A stretch of 29,045 nucleotides of DNA, taken from the IMG/VR virus record IMGVR_UViG_3300026118_000034, positions 1 to 29,045 of that record. One strand, given 5' to 3'. Below, one piece after another: positions 14,619-22,912 of this stretch. A model generated the notes under the pieces. The model saw only the letters and a program-made list of their open reading frames with translations. It searched no databases and had not been told where the DNA came from. Both the position numbers and the translations under genes were made by a program. Numbering within the stretch: the stretch's first letter is position 1; each line of letters opens with the position of its first letter. The stretch is from a virus.

Positions 14619-17491
14619 AATCCACCCCCGACGCCCACGAACCTGTCATTGGACTGCATGCCCTGCTGCACCGGCCCGAGTTGCACCGAGCGCAGCGACC
14701 CCGCCGAGGACAGCGAGTACGCCTGGTTGCGGCTCGTGTAGTCCGCGAACTGCTTGGCGTCCACCCCAGGCTGCTGGATGTTCGTCTGCTGGAAGACGAC
14801 CGGCGCCGAGCTGGAGCTGGGCGCGCTCACGGTGCCACCAGACAGGTTGAGCGTCGTACTCACGCCGGTGCTCGTGGCGGCCAGCAGCGTCTGCCCAGCG
14901 GCCTCGGCCGCTGCGGCAATCTGCGCGGTCATCGACGCGAGGCCGATCACCAGGCCCTCTCCAGCGAACACGCCGAGCTTGGCCATCTCCTTGGACGGGG
15001 AGCTGATTCCCAGCGCGCTCTTCACGCCACCAAGAATATTCCCGCCGATTTCCTTGGCCTTGGCGATCAGGTTTCCGACCATGGAGGTGATACCGTTCAG
15101 CAGTCCGCTCAGCAAATCGCGACCGGCGTTGTAGAGTAGCGAGCCGAAGTTACCGAGCGCGCCTAGGATTCGCCCGCCCAGGCCGCTCACGAAATCGACG
15201 ATTGTTCCGATTGACGTGGAGACGATCTGCCGGATTCCAGCCCAGGCGCCGGTGACGATCGCGACCAGCGCATTCCAGGCGCCAGAGAACACGGACCCGA
15301 TGATCGAGAGGGCACCGGAGATCACGCTCTTAATCAAGTTCCAGGCGCCAGAGACGATGTTGACGATGCCCGACCAGGCACGATCCCAGTCACCGGTGAT
15401 CACGCCGATCACGACGTCGATCACGCCGGAGATGATCTGGAGGGCGGCCTTGATCACCTCGGCGATCGCGCCGAACACCGTTGTCACCACCGGCAGCAGG
15501 GCCTGAATGGTGGGCATCAGGATATTCAGCAGAATGTCGATAAGCGGCATCAGGATGGAAATGACCAGCGAAACGACCTGAACGACCTGATTGAAAACGG
15601 GAATGAGCGCGTTGACGATAGGCACCAGCGCAGCAATGACCGGTGTGAGAACCGCGCTCAGGATCTGCGCCACCGCGTTGATCACGGGCGCCAGGGCTGT
15701 TCCCAGCTGCGCGATCAGCGGGCCGACGGCGTCCAGGATCGCGGAGATGGCGGGCATCAGTGCCGCGAGCAGCTGGCCGACGAGCTGGCCGACGGTCTTG
15801 AGCAGGCCGCCGATAGCGTTGCGGAAGTCCTCCGAGCCGGTCAGCAGGGCGAGGAAGAGCGCGACGGCGATACCGACCGGTCCGGTGAGCGCGGTGAGCG
15901 CGCCTCGCACGCCACCGAACTTCGTGAGGAGGTCGTCCACGAACGGGGCCAGCGCGCTGAAGATCGGCGCGAGGTGCGAGAACACCAGGGCGATGCCGCC
16001 CGCTGCGGCGGCGAACCCAGCGAACGCGCCGGGGGAAGAGGTGATCTTCTCGATGAAGCTCGTCAGGGTCGGCAGGATGGCCGTCAGCGCCTGGGCGAAC
16101 AGCCCGGCCAGCTGGCCCACGAGCGTGCCGATCGCGGGCAGCAGGGGTGCCATGGCGCCCAGCACCTTGCCGAACGCCTGGCCCAGCGCGGTGATCCCCG
16201 GGTTGGCGTTCGTGAGAGCGCCGTTGAGTTGGGAGAACAGCGCGAGCAGGCCGGGCCCGATGCCGTCGGCGAGGTTCTTCACGATCGGCGCGAGTCCGCC
16301 ACCGATCGCCAGGGCGAGCTGCGAGATGATCGGCAGGACGTTGGTCGTCAGCGCGCCGATGCCCTCGAAGAACGACGCCAGCGCCTCCTGCCCCTCCGTG
16401 CTCTTGAGGAGGTCCACGAGGGCGCTGGAGATGCGCTCCAGGCTGTTGAGCAGTCCGGCGCCCTGCGCCTGTCCAGCGGAGAACACGGCGCCGATCGCGG
16501 TGCCGAGGTTGCCGAGGATCCGGCCGAGCTGCGAGCCGACGTCCAGGGCGCGCGAGAAGATCTCCTCCAGGCGCCCCGACGCGGCGAGTCCACTGATGAA
16601 CTGGGCGAACCGGGAGCCGACCTGGCCGACCGCCTCGCCGAGTCGGGGGAGCTGTGTCGAACCAGCGGCGACGATCCCCAGGATGGCCTGCGTGAACGGA
16701 ACAGCGGCGGTGCGCGCGGCCTCAAACCCGGACTTGATGTTGCCGGTCGTGGTGGCCACGTCCCGGAACGCGTCCTTGGTCTGGATGAACGCGAGCACTT
16801 CCTTCGCGGTCGCGTTGATCGAGGTGGCGAGCCCCTGGAACAGGCTGCGCGCCACCGGCAGGTACTGCTTGCCGAGCAGCTTCACCTGTTCACCCAGGCC
16901 AGAGAACAGGCGTTCCTGGACGCCGAGCTGAAGCTTGTCAAACTCGGGCTTGAGGCTGTTCACAGACCGCGCGAAGTCGCGGGCGCTCGGGCTCAGGCGC
17001 TTCAGGGCCTCGTCGAACGCGGCCCCGTCGCCCTCGGCGATCGCCTTGAACGCCTCGCTCATGCCCTTGAGGCCAAGCTGAACCGTGAAAGTAACCGCCT
17101 TCACGGCGGCCAGCGCAGCAGGCAGGATGCCTACTGCGGCACCGGCTTGGGCGGCGGCTCCCACGAGCGCGATCAGGCCAGCGCTCAGACTCGACACGGC
17201 CGTGAGGGCGCCACCGGCCGCCGCGCCCATCAGCAGCAGCCTGGAGCCGGACAGCACCGCGTTGCCTAGGCTCGCGGCCAAGCCCTTCACCGACTGGAAC
17301 GAGGCCTTGAACAGGTCCTTGACCCGCTTGCTCGTCCGGTCAGCGTCGTCCTCGATGCCCTTGGTGGAGTCCTTGCCGAGCCCCTTGGACGCTTCGCTGA
17401 TCGCCGACTGGAGCACCAGGCGGATGTTGGCCGCCAGTCCGGCGCCCTCGATCTTGAGGCGGACGCCAGCCGTAGCAATGATCTTCGCCAA
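14615..17491 (-). CDS. Tape measure protein
   Basis: 958 residues. TTG start at 17491 is chosen because GAGAGGGG lies six bases upstream and the sequence from there (LAKIIATAGVRLKIEGAGLA) is a typical start; the frame further upstream is a shadow of the chaperone gene. The protein is long, Ala/Leu/Gly-rich, with many hydrophobic helices, Trp-containing repeats (WDRAWSGIVNIVSGAWNLIK and relatives) and the common motif GISSPSKEMAKLGVFAGEGL near the end. It sets tail length and later leaves through the tube. At about 1.5 angstrom per residue it would give a tail near 140 nm (inference from the known rule). It follows the chaperone pair directly. Confidence 0.96.
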   Translation of the reverse strand: MAKIIATAGVRLKIEGAGLAANIRLVLQSAISEASKGLGKDSTKGIEDDADRTSKRVKDLFKASFQSVKGLAASLGNAVLSGSRLLLMGAAAGGALTAVSSLSAGLIALVGAAAQAGAAVGILPAALAAVKAVTFTVQLGLKGMSEAFKAIAEGDGAAFDEALKRLSPSARDFARSVNSLKPEFDKLQLGVQERLFSGLGEQVKLLGKQYLPVARSLFQGLATSINATAKEVLAFIQTKDAFRDVATTTGNIKSGFEAARTAAVPFTQAILGIVAAGSTQLPRLGEAVGQVGSRFAQFISGLAASGRLEEIFSRALDVGSQLGRILGNLGTAIGAVFSAGQAQGAGLLNSLERISSALVDLLKSTEGQEALASFFEGIGALTTNVLPIISQLALAIGGGLAPIVKNLADGIGPGLLALFSQLNGALTNANPGITALGQAFGKVLGAMAPLLPAIGTLVGQLAGLFAQALTAILPTLTSFIEKITSSPGAFAGFAAAAGGIALVFSHLAPIFSALAPFVDDLLTKFGGVRGALTALTGPVGIAVALFLALLTGSEDFRNAIGGLLKTVGQLVGQLLAALMPAISAILDAVGPLIAQLGTALAPVINAVAQILSAVLTPVIAALVPIVNALIPVFNQVVQVVSLVISILMPLIDILLNILMPTIQALLPVVTTVFGAIAEVIKAALQIISGVIDVVIGVITGDWDRAWSGIVNIVSGAWNLIKSVISGALSIIGSVFSGAWNALVAIVTGAWAGIRQIVSTSIGTIVDFVSGLGGRILGALGNFGSLLYNAGRDLLSGLLNGITSMVGNLIAKAKEIGGNILGGVKSALGISSPSKEMAKLGVFAGEGLVIGLASMTAQIAAAAEAAGQTLLAATSTGVSTTLNLSGGTVSAPSSSSAPVVFQQTNIQQPGVDAKQFADYTSRNQAYSLSSAGSLRSVQLGPVQQGMQSNDRFVGVGGGL

Positions 17492-17505
17492 CGTCCGCCC
17501 CTCTC

Positions 17506-18284
17506 CTATCGTCTCGGCGTCTGGCCGAGCAGTCCTTGACCCAACGCGCGGTGCTCGGGATCGAGCCCCCACGTGTCCCGGTCGGGGCGCAGTCGCGCGG
17601 CATTGAGGACGGTCTGCTGATGCGCCTTCTTCAGGACCTCGTCACCGGGACTGTCGAGGTATGCCGCGTACACCGCATCAAGCCAGTCGGCCAGCGGCGT
17701 GCGCAACCCGATGCCCGCAAGTGCGAGCTTGCCCCGCACGTACGGGCCCACCACGGGATCCCGTGTCCACCCATAGGTCAGGAGGACACGGCCGATGCTT
17801 TCCCCGAGGCCTCCGCGATGATCCACTCGAAGATCTTGTTCAGGTCCTCGAAGTCGACGATGGCGTCCTCGTCCTCTTCCATCAGGTACAGCCACCGGCG
17901 GCGCGACGAGTGGACCTCGGACTTGAGGTACTCGGGCGCCCGCTCCATCGGCATCAGCTCGCCCTTGTGGGCGCCGTACGGCACCCGGAACACGTCGGGC
18001 CGATCGTCGTCGGGCGCCTTCTCCAGGGGCTCGGGCTTCCAGCCGTACGGGATGCCGTCGCGGTTGTCGATCACGCGCGAGATCGTCCGGTAGTACGCGC
18101 TCGCCGCCTTGCCACCGTCGTCAGACTCGGCCGCCCGCAGTGCGGTGATCAGTCCACCGGCGTCCACCTTGCCCAGCAGGGCCGTGAAGTTGTAGACGTC
18201 GATGTCGTCTCCGCGCAGGACGCCGAACGTGAACGGCACGCTGCGCAAGGGCGCGTCACCCTTCTTTGCTCCGAAATGCTTCAT
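17506..18284 (-). CDS. Tail assembly chaperone GT, -1 frameshift product
   Basis: The gene at 18284 reads to TGA at 17778-17780, while the -1 frame continues to TAG at 17506-17508. The frames overlap from about 17895 to 17778, and both read through the heptamer GGGGAAA (17805-17799 on the minus strand). A -1 slip there moves the ribosome from the GGG AAA codons into the second frame, giving about 259 residues, of which the last about 97 (from SIGRVLLTYGWTRDPVV on) are unique. No ATG of its own with a good ribosome site is needed. This is the classical G/GT pair that folds the tape measure protein during tail assembly. The frameshift is inferred from frame geometry, position and heptamer. Confidence 0.85.
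17778..18284 (-). CDS. Tail assembly chaperone G
   Basis: 168 residues; ATG with AGAGG upstream. The protein is of mixed composition with an acidic C-terminal helix region (YLMEEDEDAIVDFEDLNKIF), as is common for the first tail chaperone in front of the tape measure gene. The first 110 residues contain SVPFTFGVLRGDDIDVYNFT and GGLITALRAAESDDGG. It is the short product made when no frameshift takes place; the long product shares its first 160 or so residues. It binds the tape measure protein with the long form during tail tube assembly. Confidence 0.85.
   Translation of the reverse strand: MKHFGAKKGDAPLRSVPFTFGVLRGDDIDVYNFTALLGKVDAGGLITALRAAESDDGGKAASAYYRTISRVIDNRDGIPYGWKPEPLEKAPDDDRPDVFRVPYGAHKGELMPMERAPEYLKSEVHSSRRRWLYLMEEDEDAIVDFEDLNKIFEWIIAEASGKASAVSS
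17799..17805 (-). promoter_or_regulatory. Slippery heptamer GGGGAAA for -1 frameshift
   Basis: On the minus strand the sequence reads GGGGAAA, with zero-frame codons GGG AAA. After a -1 slip the P-site tRNA re-pairs fully on GGG and the A-site tRNA sits on GAA, with one mismatch. It lies 19 bases before the zero-frame stop. Confidence 0.75.
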
Positions 18285-18314
18285 CGTGGTGCCTCTTTCG
18301 GTGGATGGGGTTGA

Positions 18315-18743
18315 TCAGTCGGCCGCCGCCAGCGGCAGCGACCTGGTCATGAAGTGCGAGCCGGTGGTGCCCGGGTGATGCACGCGGACCCGGAAGATGA
18401 CGCGTGCGCCACCGCCTCCGACCGGGATTCGCAGGAACTTACGGCGCCGCGCCTCGATGACGTGCGGCTTTGATCCCTCTTCCTCGATCATGACGTAGCT
18501 CGCCTGCTTGCCACCGGCCAGGATGTCGACGTACTGCGTCGAGGCGTCCCTGCCGCGATTCTTGCGGATCGAGGAGAGCAGCTTCCCGGTGCGCACCCGC
18601 ACCCGGAAGCGCATACCCATCTGGACGCGGCTGGCCCGCAGGTCCAGATTCCGGCTCAGGTCGTTGTCGGTGATGATGAACGCCCTGGGCTGGCCCGGGT
18701 CGAAGTCGATCTGGGCTGGCCTGTTGGCGATGGTCACGTTCAT
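18315..18743 (-). CDS. HK97 gp10-like neck or tail-completion protein
   Basis: 142 residues; ATG in an ATGA overlap with the previous gene. It has many basic residues (MGMRFRVRVRTGKLLSSIRK) and the ending KPHVIEARRRKFLRIPVGGG ... HHPGTTGSHFMTRSL, which is the pattern of small HK97 gp10-type proteins (GSKPHxI, then HPGT, then F-M-x-x-a-l). These proteins act at the head-tail junction or complete the tail end. Position between connector genes and tail chaperones agrees. Confidence 0.8.
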   Translation of the reverse strand: MNVTIANRPAQIDFDPGQPRAFIITDNDLSRNLDLRASRVQMGMRFRVRVRTGKLLSSIRKNRGRDASTQYVDILAGGKQASYVMIEEEGSKPHVIEARRRKFLRIPVGGGGARVIFRVRVHHPGTTGSHFMTRSLPLAAAD

Positions 18744-19279
18744 GCCAGCCCCGCAGAGGTCACCTGGAACAGGCCCACATGCCCGCCGAACCCTCCATCG
18801 GGGCCGATGGGCAGAATCTGTCCCACGCGCGCGATTCCGCCCGGCTCCAGCAGCTTCTGCCGCACGCGCGAGGCGATCTCGGTCAAGGCCTGCGACAGCA
18901 TGCCCGCGTCCCGGAAGGCCCGCTCGCCCTCGGCGGACAGGACGGCCACAGGCGGCGGCGTGCCGTCGTCATCGACCACGGCCACGCAGCGCAACAGCGT
19001 CACCTCGAAGATCACGTGCCGGGTGTTGAACACGCTCGTGCCCGCACCCAGCTGCGGCGCCGTGGCCGCCGTGTCGTCGGACTGGCCGTTGCCGACGCCC
19101 TGCATGCCCACAGTGAGCTGCTCGCAGTCCCAGGCGGCCAGCGCCGGATCACCGCCGAGGAGCAGTCGCCGGTCCGGCAGCGGCTCCACGTCGGGGTCGG
19201 TGTGCGCAGCCCAGTGATCGGCCACGCCCTCCAGGAGGGTGCGGCCGATCTCCAGGATCTTCAGGCGGTTGCCGATCAT
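18740..19279 (-). CDS. Head-tail connector or tail-terminator-like protein
   Basis: 179 residues. ATG at 19279 overlaps the previous stop (TGATG); the longer frame upstream is a shadow. The core has FNTRHVIFEVTLLRCVAVVD, followed by a helix with LSQALTEIASRVRQKLLEPG, a pattern typical of small neck or terminator proteins of siphophages that carry a beta sheet packed on one or two helices. Exact family not certain. Located between the adaptor-side genes and the gp10-like gene. Confidence 0.72.
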   Translation of the reverse strand: MIGNRLKILEIGRTLLEGVADHWAAHTDPDVEPLPDRRLLLGGDPALAAWDCEQLTVGMQGVGNGQSDDTAATAPQLGAGTSVFNTRHVIFEVTLLRCVAVVDDDGTPPPVAVLSAEGERAFRDAGMLSQALTEIASRVRQKLLEPGGIARVGQILPIGPDGGFGGHVGLFQVTSAGLA

Positions 19280-19902
19280 CAGTCGGTCTTCGGCTTGTAT
19301 GCGGCCTTGAGGTCCGCGACGGTCATCGCGTCGGCCTGCTCGAAGGTCAGGCCGTCGCCACGCGCCTTGGACACGGCGAGCGCGTACTCCACCCACTCCT
19401 CTTTGAGGGCGTTGCCCTTGGGCGCGGCCGGGAGCTCTTCCACGCTGGACGGCTCGACAGCGGCGGACGCGGCGGCGACGTCCGCACGTGCTCGCAGCTC
19501 AGCCAGGTCCGGCAACGCGCCCTCGACCCACACGGGGTCGCGTTCGTCGTCGGTGGCGTGCTGCTCAAACAGTTCCTTCCACTCGTCGATCTCTTCGTCG
19601 TCCAGCTCGGTGTATTCGGCGCGGAGCAGCAGGACGGGCAGCGAGATGAACTCGGCGTCGGGGTTCTTCTCGTCGGGGGAGCCGAACACGTCGAGGTATT
19701 CGGCGTGTCGGACGTGGCGCCGCTCCAGCTCGTCTGCGTCGATGTCGACGTCCGCTTCGGTGGCCCTCGCGAAGTGGTCACGGCGCCACTGGTAGAGGTT
19801 GGCCAGCGCGTCGGCGACTCGATGACTGCCCTCGTCGACCCAGTTGGCCGGGTGCTGCGGGGAGTCGCCGGGGGCGAACGGGTCGATATGGGTCGCGGTC
19901 AC
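19279..19902 (-). CDS. Acidic connector-region protein
   Basis: 207 residues; GTG start with GGAGG upstream, four-base overlap with the adaptor gene. The protein is very acidic and helical (EADVDIDADELERRHVRHAE, EYTELDDEEIDEWKELFEQH). The C-terminus KEEWVEYALAVSKARGDGLT followed by FEQADAMTVADLKAAYK resembles the short SAP- or Rho-N-like helical piece seen at the ends of several actinophage head-tail proteins. Role unknown, probably in the neck. Its place directly after the adaptor supports a structural or assembly function. Confidence 0.68.
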   Translation of the reverse strand: MTATHIDPFAPGDSPQHPANWVDEGSHRVADALANLYQWRRDHFARATEADVDIDADELERRHVRHAEYLDVFGSPDEKNPDAEFISLPVLLLRAEYTELDDEEIDEWKELFEQHATDDERDPVWVEGALPDLAELRARADVAAASAAVEPSSVEELPAAPKGNALKEEWVEYALAVSKARGDGLTFEQADAMTVADLKAAYKPKTD

Positions 19903-21482
19903 AGAGGCCTCCTGGGCATCAGTCGAGGTACATCAGGCGACCATACCCCCGCCCTTTGGGGGCGGGCATCAGGGTTGACCGCGCGCAGCCACAAGTCCAC
20001 CGACGTCAGGCCGGTGCCGCCCTCCTTCAGGATGTCGAGACTGTCCGCGATGTCGACGGTCACGCCCTGCCGGGTCACGCTCGTCAGCCTCTTGGGCAGC
20101 CTGCACTTGCCGATCCCGTAGAAGTCGCGAGCCAGCTCGACGCCCAGCGTCACCGCCGCCTGCACGCCGCCCAGCGGTGGTGGTTCGCCGTGCCGGTAGC
20201 TGACCACCGTCGTGCCAGAGCACAGATCCCAGCTCTTCCCGTCGAGGCGCTCCAGCCAGCCAGACCGGGTCAAGCCGTAACTCGTGAACGGGTCGCCGTT
20301 GATCGTCACAGAGGTGACCTCGATGACGGTGTCTCGCGGCAGCTTCACCGCGTACACGCCCTCCACGTGGTTCCACACCCCGAGGTAGGCCGCGATCGGA
20401 TAGCCGTTGATCCACTGCGCCTGGAGCCAGCAGCCGCAGTCTCCCCACGAATCGTGGTACGGCCACGAGCCGGTGCCGGGTCGGGGTGGCGTCGAACGGA
20501 GGTAGGCCTCCTCCAGGCACCCCACCCCGTACCAGCGTCGCCCAGACAGCATCCAGAGGATCTCGGAAGCGATCATGAGCACATGCGCCCACTGTGAGCC
20601 AGTGAGGGCCAGCTCGGCGCGAACCTGCTCAGGGACGTCGGCCTCCGTCGCCCAAGCTGCGCACAGGACGGCGCTGGACGGCGACGACGCGGGGTTCTCC
20701 CCGGACACGTTCATGCTGATGCTGGTGGATGCCACGACGGCGCCTTGTCCTCGGTGGGAGCCTGCGACGCTGGCACCCACCAGGACAGGGACATTCGCCG
20801 CGCCTGCTCCGACCTTCGCCCCTGCCGGTGAGCCAGCGACGGGAACGGGTGCGGATGCAGAACCAGAGGCGATCTTGCTGCCGGTCACGGACATGCCGAC
20901 GGGCACGGGAAGATCCACCGAGCCGCTCGCGACCTCGGTAGGGTCCACGTCGGTGAGGATCGGCGTGATCCAGAAGTTTGCGGCGGCACCAGAGCCGTTC
21001 GCGGGGAACGAGCGCGTAGTGCCGCCGATCAGGACGCCCTGCTCACCGTCGGGGGCAAGTGCCTGACTCGGCGCCACGAGGCGACCGGCGGTGATGCCAG
21101 CGGATCCGGCACCGCTCGACCAGTAGTTCGAGGTGAACGCATAGGCGCCGTTCGGGAGGTGGTGGCCGGTGCGGTACGAGGCCAGCACGCCCACGGAGAT
21201 GGGCACAGGGGTGGGCAGAAGAACGGTTTGGTAGACGCCTGTGCCGGACAGCGTGTACGTCGCCACACTGCCAGGAACGGCGACCCCGGCCTGGTCCCAC
21301 GTCTCCGCGCTCACCGGCCCCGTGACGGCGCCGTCAGCCCGCCAGAACTCGTAGCCCTTGAGCCAGAGGGGAGCGCCCGCCGTGGTGTGCCACGACAGGC
21401 CGAGGGTGTACTGATTGCCGGGGTCCGACGCCGATGCACCAGGCCCGGCGCCGAACGCTCCCGACAGGCTGTAGTCGGTCAC
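19899..21482 (-). CDS. Head-tail adaptor fused to DUF4082-like domain and 20-residue repeats
   Basis: 527 residues, one open frame. Residues about 25-180 follow the DUF4082 pattern: YTLGLSWHTTAGAPLWLKGY, then PVPISVGVLASYRTGHHLPN, GAYAFTSNYW, GVLIGG and SFPANGSGAAANFW. Residues 184-263 are four 20-residue repeats (units begin VASGSVDLPV, IASGSASAPV, VGAGAANVPV, RGQGAVVAST). Residues 271-527 look like the head-tail adaptor: CAAWATEADVPEQVRAELAL, ASEILWMLSGRRWYGVGC and a following domain with many Trp and Gly. The adaptor sits under the portal; the N-terminal half would be an external, perhaps carbohydrate-binding decoration. Such a long N-terminal extension is uncommon. Individual domain calls are from memory. 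Confidence 0.78.
   Translation of the reverse strand: MTDYSLSGAFGAGPGASASDPGNQYTLGLSWHTTAGAPLWLKGYEFWRADGAVTGPVSAETWDQAGVAVPGSVATYTLSGTGVYQTVLLPTPVPISVGVLASYRTGHHLPNGAYAFTSNYWSSGAGSAGITAGRLVAPSQALAPDGEQGVLIGGTTRSFPANGSGAAANFWITPILTDVDPTEVASGSVDLPVPVGMSVTGSKIASGSASAPVPVAGSPAGAKVGAGAANVPVLVGASVAGSHRGQGAVVASTSISMNVSGENPASSPSSAVLCAAWATEADVPEQVRAELALTGSQWAHVLMIASEILWMLSGRRWYGVGCLEEAYLRSTPPRPGTGSWPYHDSWGDCGCWLQAQWINGYPIAAYLGVWNHVEGVYAVKLPRDTVIEVTSVTINGDPFTSYGLTRSGWLERLDGKSWDLCSGTTVVSYRHGEPPPLGGVQAAVTLGVELARDFYGIGKCRLPKRLTSVTRQGVTVDIADSLDILKEGGTGLTSVDLWLRAVNPDARPQRAGVWSPDVPRLMPRRPL
20694..20933 (-). repeat. Four tandem 20-residue repeats inside the adaptor fusion
   Basis: Residues 184-203, 204-223, 224-243 and 244-263 of the adaptor fusion align without gaps; the shared pattern is x-A/G-x-G-A/S, hydrophobic, then P-V-x-V or similar, then G-S near the end. 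The fourth unit is the most diverged. They lie between the DUF4082-like domain and the adaptor domain, so they probably form a spacer or small beta stalk. Confidence 0.7.
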
Positions 21483-21493
21483 GTCCGGTCACC

Positions 21494-21826
21494 TCACACC
21501 ATGGTCGGAGTCAACAGGTACTGGCCAGCCGCGCCGTAGGCCTCTGGCGCCGGGAGCGCGCCACCCATGTGGAACGTGCCACCGGTCGGCGCGGTCCACA
21601 GGCCCCAGTGGGTGTAGGACTGCGCAGCCGCGCCGATGGTCGCCTGGGAGCCCACCTTGGTGCCGCCGCTCGACGCTGCCCACACGGTCTGCCCGCGCGA
21701 CGCGCCGGTTCCGGCCGCCTCGTTGGCGCCGGTGGTGCCAGGGTCTCCGGTGTGCAGGCTGAACCAGGTCGCCACGGCGCCGATCGCGTCCTGGGCAACC
21801 GCCTTGCTCGCGTTGCTCTGTGCCAC
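21494..21826 (-). CDS. Small virion protein
   Basis: 110 residues; GTG start with AAAGGAT upstream. The sequence ATWFSLHTGDPGTTGANEAA, then GASRGQTVWAASSGG and ATIGAAAQSYTHWGLWTAPT is a pattern common in phage structural proteins annotated as tail fibre-like or decoration-like: a strand pair, then S-L-H-T-G-D-P-G, then Y-T-H-x-G-L-W. Its role is not known. It lies between the major tail protein-like gene and the adaptor. Confidence 0.78.
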   Translation of the reverse strand: MAQSNASKAVAQDAIGAVATWFSLHTGDPGTTGANEAAGTGASRGQTVWAASSGGTKVGSQATIGAAAQSYTHWGLWTAPTGGTFHMGGALPAPEAYGAAGQYLLTPTMV

Positions 21827-21848
21827 GTGAAGATCCTTTTCTGTGAGC

Positions 21849-21878
21849 GGAGGTCAGCCGGGGCGCCGACTGACCTCC
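21849..21878 (-). terminator. Hairpin between the major tail protein-like gene and the next gene
   Basis: Arms GGAGGTCAG (21849-21857) and CTGACCTCC (21870-21878) with a 12-base loop, in the 88-base gap after the stop of the gene at 21915. No U-run. It may partly stop or stabilise the abundant upstream capsid and tail messages. A smaller hairpin GAGGG/CCCTC lies at 21893-21905. Confidence 0.55.
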
Positions 21879-21914
21879 TACCCATCCACCTTGAGGGAGA
21901 CCCTCGCAGTGGTC

Positions 21915-22898
21915 TTAGGCGGCCACCGTGACGTAGCCGCGCGACAGGTCGGGGATGCTCGCCACGCGGACGAACTGCCACACGCGGTCGGCCGCACCAG
22001 CGACGCTCACGGGCCAGTCGTCCTCGGGGCCAGCCCCCCAGTTCGAGTTCTGCGCGCTCGTCCCCTGGAAAACCGGCTGGAGCGCGTTCTCCGCGTTCAG
22101 TACGAAGTTGTCCGCGAGACGCAGCGTCGCGCGGGGAACCGTCCAGTGGATGTAAGGCAGATCCGGGTTCGACGCGCCATCGAGGATGTCCCGGGTCCAG
22201 AACTCCAGCCCGATGCCGTACGGGTTCGGCGTGATTCCCAGCTCGGGCGCCTTGAAGCCGAGCGCCAGAGCGGACACCCCGGGCGTGGTCGTGGTGACGG
22301 CGACCGCCGGGGCGGCACCGCCGGTCAGGCCGGTGCCGGACGCGGTCATCTGCGTCACGTTGCCCAGGCTGGAGGCGAACGCGACCGTCCAGGGCGTGCC
22401 GGGACCGGGGCCACCACCAACGGTCACGTCGCCCGGCGCCAGGTTGCTCAGCGCCTCCAGGGCCGACTGCACGGCGGCGGCCGCCGCGTTGTACGCGATG
22501 CCTGCGGTCGTCTGGCCGTTGTAGGTCAGCGTGAACGTGCCGCCGGTTGGCGTGCCGGTGATCGTCACGGTCTGCACCTCGCCGACAGCGGCACGGTTGA
22601 TCGTGTCACCGCCGATCGCGAACTGGAACACGTTCGGGTCCGGCTGGCACACCGTGAGCGCGTCGACCACGCCGTTGGTGAGCGTGTCGGGCGCCTTGTA
22701 CGACATGCACAGGTTCCCGGCGCCGTTGCGCTGGGTGATCTGCGCGCCGTCCTCGTAGGTCAAGCCGAGGCCGACCGTGGTCAGCGCCTCGGTCGTGTAG
22801 CAGGTCGTGGTACCGACCAGCGGGGCGCCGGTGGAGTCCAGCTTGGTCAGTCGCATGCCGAGAGCGAAGAGGCTCCCGCTTCCGTCCCATCCGGGCAT
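21915..22898 (-). CDS. Major tail protein-like protein with inserted domain
   Basis: 327 residues. ATG at 22898 is preceded by GAGGAGG; the much longer frame upstream is a shadow of the neighbour. The N-terminus (GWDGSGSLFALGMRLTKLDS, CYTTEALTTVGLGLTYEDGA) and C-terminus (LPYIHWTVPRATLRLADNFV, NSNWGAGPEDDWPVSVAGAA, RVWQFVRVASIPDLSRGYVT) match the style of siphophage major tail tube proteins. Between them residues 106-207 are a compact beta-rich domain that also occurs in the next gene at 79% identity. It would build the tail tube and carry the extra domain on the outside. The position before the adaptor is unusual; a capsid-associated role is the alternative. Confidence 0.75.
   Translation of the reverse strand: MPGWDGSGSLFALGMRLTKLDSTGAPLVGTTTCYTTEALTTVGLGLTYEDGAQITQRNGAGNLCMSYKAPDTLTNGVVDALTVCQPDPNVFQFAIGGDTINRAAVGEVQTVTITGTPTGGTFTLTYNGQTTAGIAYNAAAAAVQSALEALSNLAPGDVTVGGGPGPGTPWTVAFASSLGNVTQMTASGTGLTGGAAPAVAVTTTTPGVSALALGFKAPELGITPNPYGIGLEFWTRDILDGASNPDLPYIHWTVPRATLRLADNFVLNAENALQPVFQGTSAQNSNWGAGPEDDWPVSVAGAADRVWQFVRVASIPDLSRGYVTVAA
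22278..22583 (-). repeat. Shared 102-residue domain, copy in major tail protein-like gene
   Basis: Encodes residues 106-207, from EVQTVTITGTPTGGTFTLTY to GLTGGAAPAVAVTTTTPG. Aligned without gaps to the copy at 23597-23902, 81 of 102 residues are identical. Beta-strand-rich with one Ala-rich helix (YNAAAAAVQSALEALSNL), as in immunoglobulin-like or similar small decoration domains found in phage structural proteins. Confidence 0.85.
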
Positions 22899-22912
22899 TT
22901 CTACCTCCTCGC

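Noticed and set aside
15591-16931. 446-residue + strand frame opposite the tape measure gene (and a similar one at 15974-17269)
   Set aside because: Ser/Ala/Pro/Thr-rich shadow of a hydrophobic repeat protein; not a separate gene.
20694-20933. Short repeats considered as a CRISPR array
   Set aside because: They are in-frame protein repeats of 60 bases without conserved DNA repeat units and spacers; no cas genes in the window.
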